Positions 43,645-52,105 of a stretch of 64,000 nt of DNA are shown one piece after another (positions within the stretch are counted from its first letter, which is position 1; each line of letters starts with the position of its first letter). This DNA is from an uncultured Saprospiraceae bacterium (GTDB lineage Bacteria; Bacteroidota; Bacteroidia; Chitinophagales; Saprospiraceae): NCBI GenBank assembly GCA_938015595.1, contig CALLPI010000008.1, positions 248,001 through 312,000 on the forward strand, written 5' to 3'. Under the pieces are notes generated by a model. That model was not told the origin of the DNA. It was given only the letters and a program-made list of their open reading frames with translations, and did not search any database. Position numbers and translations under genes: made by a program.

Positions 43645-44304
43645 TCAGCACTGCAAGAAGGCCAGTACCTCCTGCACCGATACAACATCGGCATACTTGA
43701 GCAGCATGTCAGTGAGATTGGCGTAGTGAAAACTCTCGTGCTTGTCAGCTACGCACTCTTCCGGTACGATAGTGCGATAACCACGGGAGAGGCTATCTAC
43801 AGCGGTGGCGCGCACACAACCGGAAGTAGAGCCGCCGGTGATGATTACTGTATCTACCTTATGCCATACGAGCAGGCTTTGTAAGGGGGTTTCAAAAAAA
43901 GCCGATGGCATCTTCTTGCAATAGATAACGTCTCTGATATGGTCAATGTGCAAGCGCGCGTCGAAAGCAGCGCGGTCAGAGCCAAACTTTATGTTTTGCA
44001 GTGAGTCCTCGGTATTAGTGCGCGTGCCCCACACGCCGGCGTCTTCGCCGGAGGCCATGTAGGCCACGTACGTCCACACCACGGGCCAGCCTTTTTGGCG
44101 AAAGGCTTCGGCCAATTGGTTGATGTATTCCATTTGCCGGGGGTCGTTTTCGTAGGCGGTTTTGTAAGTGCCTACGGCGGTGTAGGCTTTTTGAAGGTCA
44201 ATATTGACGAGTACAGCCTTTTGGCCAAAGCCGAATCGGGCACGCGTCGGGTTATTTTTTATTTCGAAGTAGAGCGCTTTGGCTGTTTTGTCGGTACATT
44301 CCAT
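43645..44304 (-). CDS. isochorismatase-family cysteine amidohydrolase
   Basis: 219 residues. The catalytic triad is visible: Asp36 in LVNIDLQ, Lys131 in CKKMPSAFF and Cys163 in TSGCVRATAVD. The SGCVRATAVDS form is that of N-carbamoylsarcosine amidase, maleamate amidase (NicF) and nicotinamidase relatives, which hydrolyse amides or carbamoyl groups. In a cluster with HyuA/HyuB and aconitase-family hydratases, hydrolysis of a ring-opened imide or hydantoin is plausible (inference). It ends 21 bases from the convergent giant gene and follows the DUF1838 gene after 12 bases. Confidence 0.88.
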   Translation of the reverse strand: MECTDKTAKALYFEIKNNPTRARFGFGQKAVLVNIDLQKAYTAVGTYKTAYENDPRQMEYINQLAEAFRQKGWPVVWTYVAYMASGEDAGVWGTRTNTEDSLQNIKFGSDRAAFDARLHIDHIRDVIYCKKMPSAFFETPLQSLLVWHKVDTVIITGGSTSGCVRATAVDSLSRGYRTIVPEECVADKHESFHYANLTDMLLKYADVVSVQEVLAFLQC

Positions 44305-44316
44305 AGCTCGTGCGGA

Positions 44317-45186
44317 TTATTTAGAGGCTTCATTCTTTTTGAGTTCATAAAAATACTTCCAACTGGTCATGTTGGGGGAGGTATAAGTTTCGGGGGCATG
44401 CATGAACTGCGGCTGGCGGGCCTTTACGTACTCGCGTATCTGGCTGGGCAGTGCATTAAAGGTGCCATTCATAAGTTTGTAGCCCCGGCATTGATATACT
44501 AGGTAGCCAGGGTGGTCGGCCATGCGCATCCAGGGTAGGAAGTCGCTGATGCGCGTCCAGGTTACTTCGGAATAGATGGAGTGTTTTTTGCGGTGGTTCA
44601 GCTCAGCTTCGTTGAAGAAAAACTGGAACAGTTCGGCGGCCTGGTAATCGTCAGAGCGAGAATGCTCGGGAAACTCGGCCTTTTTCAGTGGGGAAGGATA
44701 GAGCAGAAAGATGTCAGAGTTCATAGAAATGCGCCCGTCGCCGAGGCGATGCCAGGGCAGGCCCCAGTTGCCAGTGCGGCCTTTGAGCATAAGTTGCTGA
44801 TTGACTGGGTCATTCCACACATGTACTACATTCACGGTGTCTTGGATGAAGGGATTGTACCAGTGCTCTAGGACTTGGCCCGTTTGGAGGTCTTTGTACA
44901 AGGCTACTTCGCGGGTGAGCATCTGGTAGCCGCCCTCTACCTTCACGATACGGGCTATGTTGTAGGCTTCCAGCCCAAAAAGTGGCTGACTGCGCTGGCC
45001 AGGGATGTAACTATACACGGTACCATGCCAGTAATAGACAGTTTCTTCGCCTTCTTTGGTAGAGGCGCGCATCTTGATGAAAGCTATGAGATTGTCTTCT
45101 GGCTTATTAAGGTCGAGTTTGTGTTTTTGGGCCAGGCTTGTAGTGCACAGCCCTAGGAAGAACAAAGTGAGATAGCTGAGTTTCAT
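44317..45186 (-). CDS. exported DUF1838 protein
   Basis: 289 residues from the ATG at 45186, which begins a signal peptide (MKLSYLTLFFLGLCTTSLAQ). The beta-rich body has YWHGTVYSYIPGQ, DLQTGQVLEHWYNP and HVWNDPVN, the conserved DUF1838 segments; the family has no established function. A paralogue starts at 63758 at the other end of the cluster, so these proteins bracket it. Neighbours are the amidohydrolase and aconitase-type subunits, in one leftward operon with them. Confidence 0.75.
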   Translation of the reverse strand: MKLSYLTLFFLGLCTTSLAQKHKLDLNKPEDNLIAFIKMRASTKEGEETVYYWHGTVYSYIPGQRSQPLFGLEAYNIARIVKVEGGYQMLTREVALYKDLQTGQVLEHWYNPFIQDTVNVVHVWNDPVNQQLMLKGRTGNWGLPWHRLGDGRISMNSDIFLLYPSPLKKAEFPEHSRSDDYQAAELFQFFFNEAELNHRKKHSIYSEVTWTRISDFLPWMRMADHPGYLVYQCRGYKLMNGTFNALPSQIREYVKARQPQFMHAPETYTSPNMTSWKYFYELKKNEASK

Positions 45187-45267
45187 GGAGGGTAATATTT
45201 TGTTGGTATTGGGTTGTTGATTTTCAGAGCTTGGGAAGCGGGTGGGCGTCATTAACCTGTTGCTCTA

Positions 45268-45801
45268 CTACTGCAGTTCTGCGATGGTGTTATGCTCTAT
45301 TTTTTTGCGGATGAAGTTCATTAGCCCGCCAGCCTGGGCTACTTCTGCCACAAAGGGTGCTACAGGTACAGATTGTAGCGCTCTGCCATTGCTCAGGTTG
45401 GTGATGAGGCCGGAGTCGGTATCCCACTCCAGTTGGTCGCCGGTTTGGCAGATTTCAGCAATGCCTTTGCAGGTGATGAAGGGCAAGCCATAGTTGATGG
45501 CATTGCGAAATTGCAGGCGGGCAAAACTGTCGGCAAAAACAGCCTTGATACCTGCGCCCATCAGCCCAGTGACGACGTGCTCAATGCTCTTGCCACCACC
45601 GGCAAAGTTGTGGCCAGCAACAATGAAAGTATAGCCTTGATCTTTGAAGCCATTCTCGCGGTTGAACTCTTCTGCCACGCCGGCCATTACCCATTTGGCG
45701 TTTTCGGCAGGGTCAATGGGGGCAGTCCAGTATTTTTGGATAATAATGTCATAAGCCATCACATAACCAGAGGCTACCCATGTTTTTCCTTTTACCTTCA
45801 T
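45268..45801 (-). CDS. aconitase-superfamily small subunit (LeuD-like swivel domain)
   Basis: 177 residues, the size of separate isopropylmalate/dimethylmalate/citraconate hydratase small subunits. The swivel-domain active-site loop reads HNFAGGGKSIEHV where LeuD usually has a GSSREHA-type loop, so the loop is recognisably related but altered; LPFITCKGIAEICQTGDQLEWD matches the rest of the fold. It is 18 bases from the large-subunit gene and must form a heterodimeric (de)hydratase with it. The altered loop argues against standard leucine biosynthesis and for a different hydroxy-diacid. Confidence 0.85.
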   Translation of the reverse strand: MKVKGKTWVASGYVMAYDIIIQKYWTAPIDPAENAKWVMAGVAEEFNRENGFKDQGYTFIVAGHNFAGGGKSIEHVVTGLMGAGIKAVFADSFARLQFRNAINYGLPFITCKGIAEICQTGDQLEWDTDSGLITNLSNGRALQSVPVAPFVAEVAQAGGLMNFIRKKIEHNTIAELQ

Positions 45802-45819
45802 AATGGTAGGTTTGTAGCA

Positions 45820-47082
45820 TTACAGGTTTATCGTTCTTGGGTCGGTGATTTCTCCAAAGATGGCAGAAGCAGCTACCACAGCGGGGGAGGTCAGGTAAAT
45901 CTGTGCATTTTTGCTACCCATGCGGCCTTTCATATTTCGATTGCCAGCGCTGAGCACAATATCGCCATCACCAGCTACGCCGGTGTGTATGCCAGCACAA
46001 GCGGCACAACTGGGAGTGTCAATGGCAGCGCCTGCCTCCACGAGGGTTTGCAGGTAGCCTTTTTGCATGGCTTCGAGAAAAACTGCCTGGCTGGCTGGCA
46101 CTATAATCATATTGACGTCGCGGTGTATCCGTTTGCCTTTAAGTATTTTGGCCATGATTTCCAGGTCTTCTACGCGGCCGTTGGTGCAAGTGCCTACAAA
46201 TGCCTTATTGAACTTGCGTCCTGCGACTTTCTCCACGGGTACTACGTCGTCGAGTTTGTCGGGCAGGGCAACAGTAGGGCCTACCTCAGAGACATTGACC
46301 TCGTAAACGGCCTCGTAGTGGGCGTCGGAGTCGCTGAGCAGGGGTTCCCAGCTGCCTTTGGCGCGGCCTTGCAGGTACTGTCGGGTGACTTCGTCAGGTG
46401 GCACAATGCCGTTTTTGGCGCCAAGGTCCACGGTCATGTTGCAGAGGGTCATACGGCCTGCCATATCTAGTTGGGCAATAGCAGGGCCGGTGAATTCGAG
46501 GGCTTTATATATAAGGTGTCCATTCCAGTGCATCATACCCATAATGTGTAGGCTGAGGTCTTTGGCCATTACCCAGGGCTGCCATTCGCCGTAGATGACA
46601 AACTTCACCGTTTCGGGCACTCTGAACCAGCACTTGCCAATGGCCATAGCTACAGCGGCATCGGTCACGCCAATGGCATTACCTACTGCGCCTACTGCGC
46701 CATAAGTGTTGGCATGCGAGTCGGTGCCGATACTGATTTTGCCCGGTAGTACGTGGCCTTGCTCCACCATGATCTGATGTGCAATACCTTGCCGGCCCAG
46801 GTCATAAAAATGCGTAATACGGTGTTGCTTGACTACTTCGCGCCACTCGTTGAGCATGGTGGCAAACTCCACTGTGGGAGGTGGCACAAGATGGTCGGAA
46901 ACGCAGATGACGCGGTCTTTATCAAATACTTCGCTGCACCCTAGTTTGTGCAATTGCGTGAAGGTCTGCTTGCCCAGGTAGTCCATAGTCATGACGGTGT
47001 GCACGTCGGCCCAGACCAGCTCTCCAGGGGTTACTTTGTCTCGCCCGCTATTGATGGCCAGTATCTTTTCAGTGATTGTCAT
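45820..47082 (-). CDS. aconitase-superfamily large subunit (LeuC-like)
   Basis: 420 residues, the length of LeuC/HacA/DmdA-type large subunits. It carries the 4Fe-4S ligand cysteines in FVGTCTNGRVEDL and PSCAACAG, and GTDSHANTYGAVGA, the substrate/cluster region. It would catalyse reversible hydration of a double bond, as isopropylmalate, maleate/citraconate or dimethylmaleate hydratases do. No leuA or leuB is nearby, so a catabolic hydratase is more likely than leucine synthesis. A second large subunit is at 52102 but only one small subunit is present in the window. Confidence 0.88.
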   Translation of the reverse strand: MTITEKILAINSGRDKVTPGELVWADVHTVMTMDYLGKQTFTQLHKLGCSEVFDKDRVICVSDHLVPPPTVEFATMLNEWREVVKQHRITHFYDLGRQGIAHQIMVEQGHVLPGKISIGTDSHANTYGAVGAVGNAIGVTDAAVAMAIGKCWFRVPETVKFVIYGEWQPWVMAKDLSLHIMGMMHWNGHLIYKALEFTGPAIAQLDMAGRMTLCNMTVDLGAKNGIVPPDEVTRQYLQGRAKGSWEPLLSDSDAHYEAVYEVNVSEVGPTVALPDKLDDVVPVEKVAGRKFNKAFVGTCTNGRVEDLEIMAKILKGKRIHRDVNMIIVPASQAVFLEAMQKGYLQTLVEAGAAIDTPSCAACAGIHTGVAGDGDIVLSAGNRNMKGRMGSKNAQIYLTSPAVVAASAIFGEITDPRTINL

Positions 47083-47154
47083 TGGTCGGGATTTTTAAGC
47101 ATAGTACATAAGATGGCTACTGCACCGCCTACCACCTGTACTTTGTGCTGCCTG

Positions 47155-47661
47155 TCATACATCTGAGCGTGAAGGGCCGGTGGTGCGCAAATTAGGCAGT
47201 TCTTCCCAGAATCTGGGGTCAATTTCGTGCATTTTGGCCGTCTGGCGCTCTTCGATCATGGTAATGCCTTGGAAGTCGTCGTTTTCTGACCACTTCCAAA
47301 CGCGAATGCGGTGCGTACCGTCACCGATGAGGTCAATCATTTCGAAGAGTTTAGAGCCAGGGCGATTTTTGTAGCTCCATATCAGGCATACGCTGTTGTG
47401 GGTTTCCCAGGCTTTGCCTTCGATGCGTGGGCTGTCAAAGATGAGTTCGCCGTGTTCATTGAACTCACTAATGCCGAAGTCGTGGCATTCGGCGTGTCCA
47501 TCTGGCCAGAAGTATTGGTTTACCTGATGGTACTTGTTGCCATCGAACATGCGGATGGTCAGTTTACTGTTGAAACGGGTCAGGATTTCGCCGTTGGGAT
47601 TGATGCGAGTGTAAGTACCTTCCCAAATGCCGGTATGGAGCGGAAAAAGTCGGAGGTTCAT
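47155..47661 (-). CDS. DUF3598-like calycin-type protein
   Basis: 168 residues, no signal peptide. HTGIWEGTYTRINPNGE, KYHQVNQYFWPDG, RIEGKAWETHN and FEMIDLIGDGTHR follow the DUF3598 pattern, a lipocalin-like beta-barrel family of unknown function found in cyanobacteria and other bacteria. Ligand binding is suspected from the fold. It is the first gene of the leftward operon, transcribed from the promoter at 47685-47692 with a leader of about 17 bases. Confidence 0.6.
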   Translation of the reverse strand: MNLRLFPLHTGIWEGTYTRINPNGEILTRFNSKLTIRMFDGNKYHQVNQYFWPDGHAECHDFGISEFNEHGELIFDSPRIEGKAWETHNSVCLIWSYKNRPGSKLFEMIDLIGDGTHRIRVWKWSENDDFQGITMIEERQTAKMHEIDPRFWEELPNLRTTGPSRSDV

Positions 47662-47682
47662 GATGTAAGAAAAATTTTAGTT

Positions 47683-47717
47683 CACAAAGTTAACTGTTAA
47701 TTGAATTAATTAACTAA
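47683..47717 (-). promoter_or_regulatory. promoter/operator of the leftward catabolic operon
   Basis: Read leftward: TTAGTTAATTAATTC... then TTAACTTTGTG. The TAACTTTG (47685-47692) is a perfect -7 element 24 bases before the DUF3598 start. The AGTTAA...TTAACT arms form an interrupted inverted repeat, and the same arrangement occurs at 58506-58541, suggesting a common regulator. Confidence 0.55.
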
Positions 47718-47776
47718 TTTTACCTCGAAAAAAAAATCGGCTTCCTTTTTTAGTTCACCAAAATGGATACCTAACC

Positions 47777-50485
47777 ATGAAAAATTTTACAAGAAAGAGT
47801 TGGCTTGAGATACGAACATTGCTCATCGTATCTATTGCTCTGGTATCGGGTTCTACCCTTTTGGCTCAGCACAAGGTGCGTGGTACGGTCACTTCGCAGA
47901 GCGATAGCCAGCCCATGATCGGTGCCTTGGTCAAGGAGAAAGGTACTTCTAATGCCACAGTTACGGATTTGGACGGCGTCTATGAGATTACCGTGAGCAA
48001 CCCTAATGGCACGCTGGTATTCTCGTACGTGGGTATGGAGCCGCGCGAAGCGCCCATCAACGGGCAGAGCACTATTAACATAGCGTTACGCACCGATGTG
48101 ACCGTCCTGTCGGACATAGTGGTAACTACTACCCGTCAGCCGGTGCGCAAGATAGAAACTACCACAGCCATAGAAGTAATTGGAGCCAAGCAGTTGCAGC
48201 GCGCCAAGCCGGAAGGTTTTGCGGAGGCTATCCAGGCCACACCGGGGGTGTTTTCTAATACCTCGCAGGGGCGGCGTGGCAGTGTAGTCACCAGGGGCTT
48301 TCCTGATGGTTCGCCCACTGGGGGCTTGGTATATACCGCTATTTTGCTGGATGGTATTCCTACTTTTGGCACCCCAGGCAAGTTGCCTGATGCAGGCTTT
48401 GGCTTTGATGCCAATATTGAGCGCGTAGAGGTAGTACGTGGTGCAGCAGCTACGCTGTTTGGCCGGGCCTCGGGCGCTGGTGCGGTCAATGTCATCACTC
48501 GCACGGGTGGCAATAAACTGGGCGGCACAGTACGCCTTACCAATTATAATGATATACTGGGGCAAGGTCAGTTTAACTATCGGGCTGACATAAACCTAAA
48601 CGGCCCCATCACCCAAAATCTGCGTTTTAATGTGGGCGGCTGGTATCTGAATGACAATGGCTTCCGCAATACGGGCTACAACGACAAGGGCGGCCAGTTT
48701 AGGGGAAACCTGGACTACCTCTTCCCTGCCAACAAAGGCAGTATTCGCTTGTATGGCATGTACTCTGACTTCAACTTCCAGAACCTGACCGACATAGCCG
48801 TAAACGCCGCTACCTTGAAGTTGGCCGACGGCTGGAAAAACACCGATACCTATCAGTCGGATACGCTGGCCAAGATCAACTTCCGCATACGCGAAGGCTC
48901 TGGCGCAGCCGCCCGCGACGTGCTGGTCAATGGCCAGCCAGTGATTCGCAATCTGGGCGAGGCTATGGCCGGCGGTAGCTACGGAAAAGGCGGGCACATC
49001 GGGCTGAATTTTGATTACACCCTGGGCGGGGGCTTCTCCATCAGCAATAAGTTTCGCTACCAGAAAATTCAAAATGGCGTGAAGTATGGCTTTGCTCTAC
49101 CTTCCTTCTACCCGGCACCTACCCAGCAGACACCCGTTACACGCGTGCTACGCCTTTATCTCGACGGTGATGCCACAGATACCGACCTCATCAACGAGTT
49201 TCGCATCACTAAGGCGCTAGAGACCAACAACAGCAAACACAGCATCAGTGCCGGTGTGTATTTTTCTACTATCAATCTGTTGCCTACTACGTACAGCTAC
49301 CTGTACAACTCCACCACTGACCCCAATCGCATTGTGCCTTCGGCGGTATTTCCGCCTACAGCGCCAGCGCCCACTACTGGATCCATTACTCGCCGCGGCG
49401 ACTATGGCGAAAAAGTAACCGCTTTCTTCATCGGCGACGAGATGAAGTTCAACAATAAGCTCACCGTAAACGTGGGGCTCCGATACGACCTGCTCGACTT
49501 GGATATGCAGGAAACCAAGAACCCATTCGATTCAGTCATGGTGCGCCAGGAATCCTTCAAAGATTGGTCTGGCTCCATCGGGCTTAATTACTTGCTGAAC
49601 GAGCGCTCGGCCATCTATGGTAATTTAACCCGTGCCTTCCGCATGCCCGACTACTCTGCCTTCACTTCGCTGGAGAAGAACCCGCAGCGCCCGGGCAAAT
49701 TCCTCCGCGCACCGGATGGCATCAACGATAATGAAATCATTCTGAACACGGAAGTTGGCTACCGTACTGGCTTGGGCGACCTGGGCATTGACGCGGCCTT
49801 GTTTTTCACGAACATTAACAACCGCTTAGCTTCCATCTTTGAGGATGGCATCTTAGTGTCTAAACCTCTGGGGCAAAACCAAATCAAAGGCGGTGAACTG
49901 AGCTTGATATATGCGCCTTCTTTCCTCAAGGGCTTGCTATTGCGCGGCTCTGTTACTTATCAGGATGGCCGTTTTGTGGACTTTAAAATCCCTGTAGGTC
50001 GCACCAACAACCAGCCCAACGTCAACCCCAATGGAGAACTCTACGGCAATACCCTGATCAGAGAAGCTGACGGAGTCAACTACTCCATTGACCTCAAGGG
50101 CAAGCGCATACCCAGTGTGCCTAACATGATCCTCAACTTCCTGGGGGCGTACGACCACAAGTACTTCGGCCTCGACTTCTCCGCCAACATCAACTCTGGC
50201 CGCTTTGCCGACGCTACCAACATCATTGACCTAGGTACGCTGAGCATACTCAATGCCGGAGCTTACGTCAAGCTACCCATGAAAGGCGGCGCTAGCGAAC
50301 TGCGCTTGGGCGCCCAAGCCAAGAACCTGCTGAATGCTACGGCTGTACAAGGCATTGCCGGCGTAGCAGACAACGACACCGTGTTGCGTACCAAACAGCA
50401 AAACCCGACCTTCGCCAACCTGCTGGCGCACGGGTACGTACAGTTGCCGAGGCGCATACTCGTTACGCTCACATACTCCTTCTAA
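47777..50485 (+). CDS. TonB-dependent receptor, SusD-independent
   Basis: 902 residues. Signal peptide to about residue 31 (LLAQ), a carboxypeptidase-regulatory-like domain (32-115: VRGTVTSQSDSQPMIGALV), a plug (about 125-250: EAIQATPGVF, VEVVRGAAATLFGRASGAGAVNVITR) and a 22-strand-type barrel ending in TLTYSF with the C-terminal Phe needed for BAM insertion. No SusD lipoprotein follows, so the ligand is likelier a small hydrophobic molecule, chelate or pigment than a polysaccharide. It is divergent from the DUF3598 operon and is probably the uptake gate of the catabolic cluster. Confidence 0.92.
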   Translation: MKNFTRKSWLEIRTLLIVSIALVSGSTLLAQHKVRGTVTSQSDSQPMIGALVKEKGTSNATVTDLDGVYEITVSNPNGTLVFSYVGMEPREAPINGQSTINIALRTDVTVLSDIVVTTTRQPVRKIETTTAIEVIGAKQLQRAKPEGFAEAIQATPGVFSNTSQGRRGSVVTRGFPDGSPTGGLVYTAILLDGIPTFGTPGKLPDAGFGFDANIERVEVVRGAAATLFGRASGAGAVNVITRTGGNKLGGTVRLTNYNDILGQGQFNYRADINLNGPITQNLRFNVGGWYLNDNGFRNTGYNDKGGQFRGNLDYLFPANKGSIRLYGMYSDFNFQNLTDIAVNAATLKLADGWKNTDTYQSDTLAKINFRIREGSGAAARDVLVNGQPVIRNLGEAMAGGSYGKGGHIGLNFDYTLGGGFSISNKFRYQKIQNGVKYGFALPSFYPAPTQQTPVTRVLRLYLDGDATDTDLINEFRITKALETNNSKHSISAGVYFSTINLLPTTYSYLYNSTTDPNRIVPSAVFPPTAPAPTTGSITRRGDYGEKVTAFFIGDEMKFNNKLTVNVGLRYDLLDLDMQETKNPFDSVMVRQESFKDWSGSIGLNYLLNERSAIYGNLTRAFRMPDYSAFTSLEKNPQRPGKFLRAPDGINDNEIILNTEVGYRTGLGDLGIDAALFFTNINNRLASIFEDGILVSKPLGQNQIKGGELSLIYAPSFLKGLLLRGSVTYQDGRFVDFKIPVGRTNNQPNVNPNGELYGNTLIREADGVNYSIDLKGKRIPSVPNMILNFLGAYDHKYFGLDFSANINSGRFADATNIIDLGTLSILNAGAYVKLPMKGGASELRLGAQAKNLLNATAVQGIAGVADNDTVLRTKQQNPTFANLLAHGYVQLPRRILVTLTYSF

Positions 50486-50498
50486 AGGAAAGAAGGTG

Positions 50499-50511
50499 AG
50501 GCGATGCGCCT
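50499..50511. terminator. small hairpin between convergent genes
   Basis: AGGCG-ATG-CGCCT followed by TT on the + strand, in the 26-base gap between the TonB receptor stop and the stop of the leftward CpeT-like gene. Weak, but well placed for a bidirectional terminator. Confidence 0.3.
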
Positions 50512-51153
50512 TTAAGCCCTTCTGAAAGTGTACGCAGCCCATCCGGGCACTTTGAAAGCAAAGTTGCCGTCGGGCAGTTGGCCGCTTTCGCGATAAGAAA
50601 AGCCTCTGCGCGATACTGTAATGACGGCTTCCAACGCCATGTTGCGCCCTGAGCGCGCGGTGATGTAGCAGGTGTTCGGGTTGAGCAGCCCGTAGAAGAC
50701 GCCCTTCTCATAGCGCCAGTGTAGCGTGCATCCTTCGGGGTAGGCCACGAGGTCGTCGAGGGTCAGGTTTTTGAGGCGCTCCGGCTGGAGGTGCGCATCC
50801 TTGTAGAGGTCAGGATTTTTGAACGAATAAAAATCCATGAGGATGCGTCCTCCTTCTTGCCGGAATACCCATAGACGCTGCCGGTTGAGGGGGCCATCGC
50901 AGTAGGCTTCGTGCCATTGTAGGTATAGTGCGTGCGAGCCAAGTGCTGGCAGCGATATGCGCCGATGATGCAGGCAAAGCGGATTGAGCCATTGGCCGGT
51001 AAGTGCCGGTTTTTGGCTGATGCTGTCGGGTAGAGAGGCTGTTTGAGCAAAGTTGTGAAACTGGCCCTCGAGCCGGCTAACTAATGTAGCCAACGAGGGC
51101 TGGGGTGCACTGAACAAAGTGAAAAACTGAACAATAAAACAAATGGTAATCAT
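50512..51153 (-). CDS. CpeT/CpcT-family (chromophore lyase-like) protein
   Basis: 213 residues from the ATG at 51153, which starts a signal peptide (MITICFIVQFFTLFSA); a longer frame would overlap the divergent lyase gene. The segment LYLQWHEAYCDGPLNRQRLWVF, in shortened form YLQWHEAY...RQRLWVF, plus DFYSFKNP, GCTLHW and GLLNPNTCYI follow the CpeT/CpcT pattern. In cyanobacteria these calycin-fold proteins bind bilins and attach them to phycobiliproteins. Exported homologues in non-phototrophs are of unknown function; here bilin or pigment binding is an inference. It is divergent from the HMG-CoA-lyase-like gene. Confidence 0.72.
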   Translation of the reverse strand: MITICFIVQFFTLFSAPQPSLATLVSRLEGQFHNFAQTASLPDSISQKPALTGQWLNPLCLHHRRISLPALGSHALYLQWHEAYCDGPLNRQRLWVFRQEGGRILMDFYSFKNPDLYKDAHLQPERLKNLTLDDLVAYPEGCTLHWRYEKGVFYGLLNPNTCYITARSGRNMALEAVITVSRRGFSYRESGQLPDGNFAFKVPGWAAYTFRRA

Positions 51154-51196
51154 CGCTTTTTTTAGGTGAAGGTAGCGACGAATTACGAAAATACGC

Positions 51197-52105
51197 ATGC
51201 CAGAGAAGATCATCCTCGAAGAACAAGGCTTGCGCGACGGGCTTCAGACCCTGACGCGGGTATTCTCTACAGAACAGAAACTGGCCTGGGCGCGTCAACT
51301 GGCTGCATCGGGGCTGCGCCGCATACAGGTAGCTTCATTTGTACACCCCAAGCTCGTGCCGCAAATGGCCGATGCAGAAGCCATTTTTGCCGGGCTGCCA
51401 AGTGATAGCAGTGTGGTGTACAGTGCACTGGTACTAAATGTCAGAGGGGTAGAGCGTGCCATTGCTGCCGGCGTCAAGCACTTGGCTATATCACTTTCGG
51501 CCAGCGATACCCACAGCCAACGCAATGCCCGCATGACGCTAAAAGAGGCCAAGCAAGCCTTTCAGGAAATGACGCACTTGGCCAAAGCGCACGGCATAGC
51601 GGTGCGAGGTGGCATACAGTGCGCTTTTGGCTGCCGCTTTGAAGGGCATATTGAAGCCAGTATAGTATTACAACTTGTGGAGCATCACCTAGCGCTCGGT
51701 GTGGATGAACTGGCATTGGCCGATAGCACTGGCATGGCCAACCCACGTAGCCTCAAGGCATTGATGACCGAGGTGCTGCGCCTGGCTGGTTCAGTACCTG
51801 TAGCGCTGCACCTGCACAATACTGAGAACAAGGGCTACGCCAATGTGTATGCGGCAGTGGAGGCCGGGGTGCGGCAGTTTGATACTGCTTTTGGAGGGTT
51901 GGGTGGTTGTCCGTTTATTCGCAATGCTAGTGGCAACATTGCCACCGAAGATACCGTGCACATGCTGCATCAGATGGGGTGTGAAACCGGTATAGACCCT
52001 CGCGCCGTAGCCCAGGTAAGCCTCGGAATGGAAGCCCTGCTAGAGCAACCGCTGCCGGGCATGTTGTACAAACTGTTGCAAAACCAGGACATTTGTCTGA
52101 TATGA
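51197..52105 (+). CDS. HMG-CoA lyase family (HMGL-like) enzyme
   Basis: 302 residues forming a TIM-barrel lyase. EQGLRDGLQ (Arg13-Asp14) is the catalytic/metal start, ALHLHNTENKGYAN supplies metal-binding histidines, and GGLGGCPFIRNASGNIATED contains the loop cysteine of true HMG-CoA lyases. It would cleave 3-hydroxy-3-methyl acyl-CoA or a similar tertiary hydroxy acid such as a citramalyl derivative. Its stop overlaps the next gene's ATG (ATGA), so it is coupled to the aconitase-type large subunit, suggesting consecutive hydration and cleavage steps. Confidence 0.87.
   Translation: MPEKIILEEQGLRDGLQTLTRVFSTEQKLAWARQLAASGLRRIQVASFVHPKLVPQMADAEAIFAGLPSDSSVVYSALVLNVRGVERAIAAGVKHLAISLSASDTHSQRNARMTLKEAKQAFQEMTHLAKAHGIAVRGGIQCAFGCRFEGHIEASIVLQLVEHHLALGVDELALADSTGMANPRSLKALMTEVLRLAGSVPVALHLHNTENKGYANVYAAVEAGVRQFDTAFGGLGGCPFIRNASGNIATEDTVHMLHQMGCETGIDPRAVAQVSLGMEALLEQPLPGMLYKLLQNQDICLI

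Noticed and set aside
45433-46470. 345-codon rightward frame inside the aconitase-type genes
   Set aside because: It runs antisense through the LeuD-like and LeuC-like genes, both of which have full conserved motifs.
45268-47082. leucine biosynthesis leuCD
   Set aside because: No leuA or leuB nearby, an atypical small-subunit loop and a catabolic setting make a different hydratase more likely, so leucine gene symbols were withheld.
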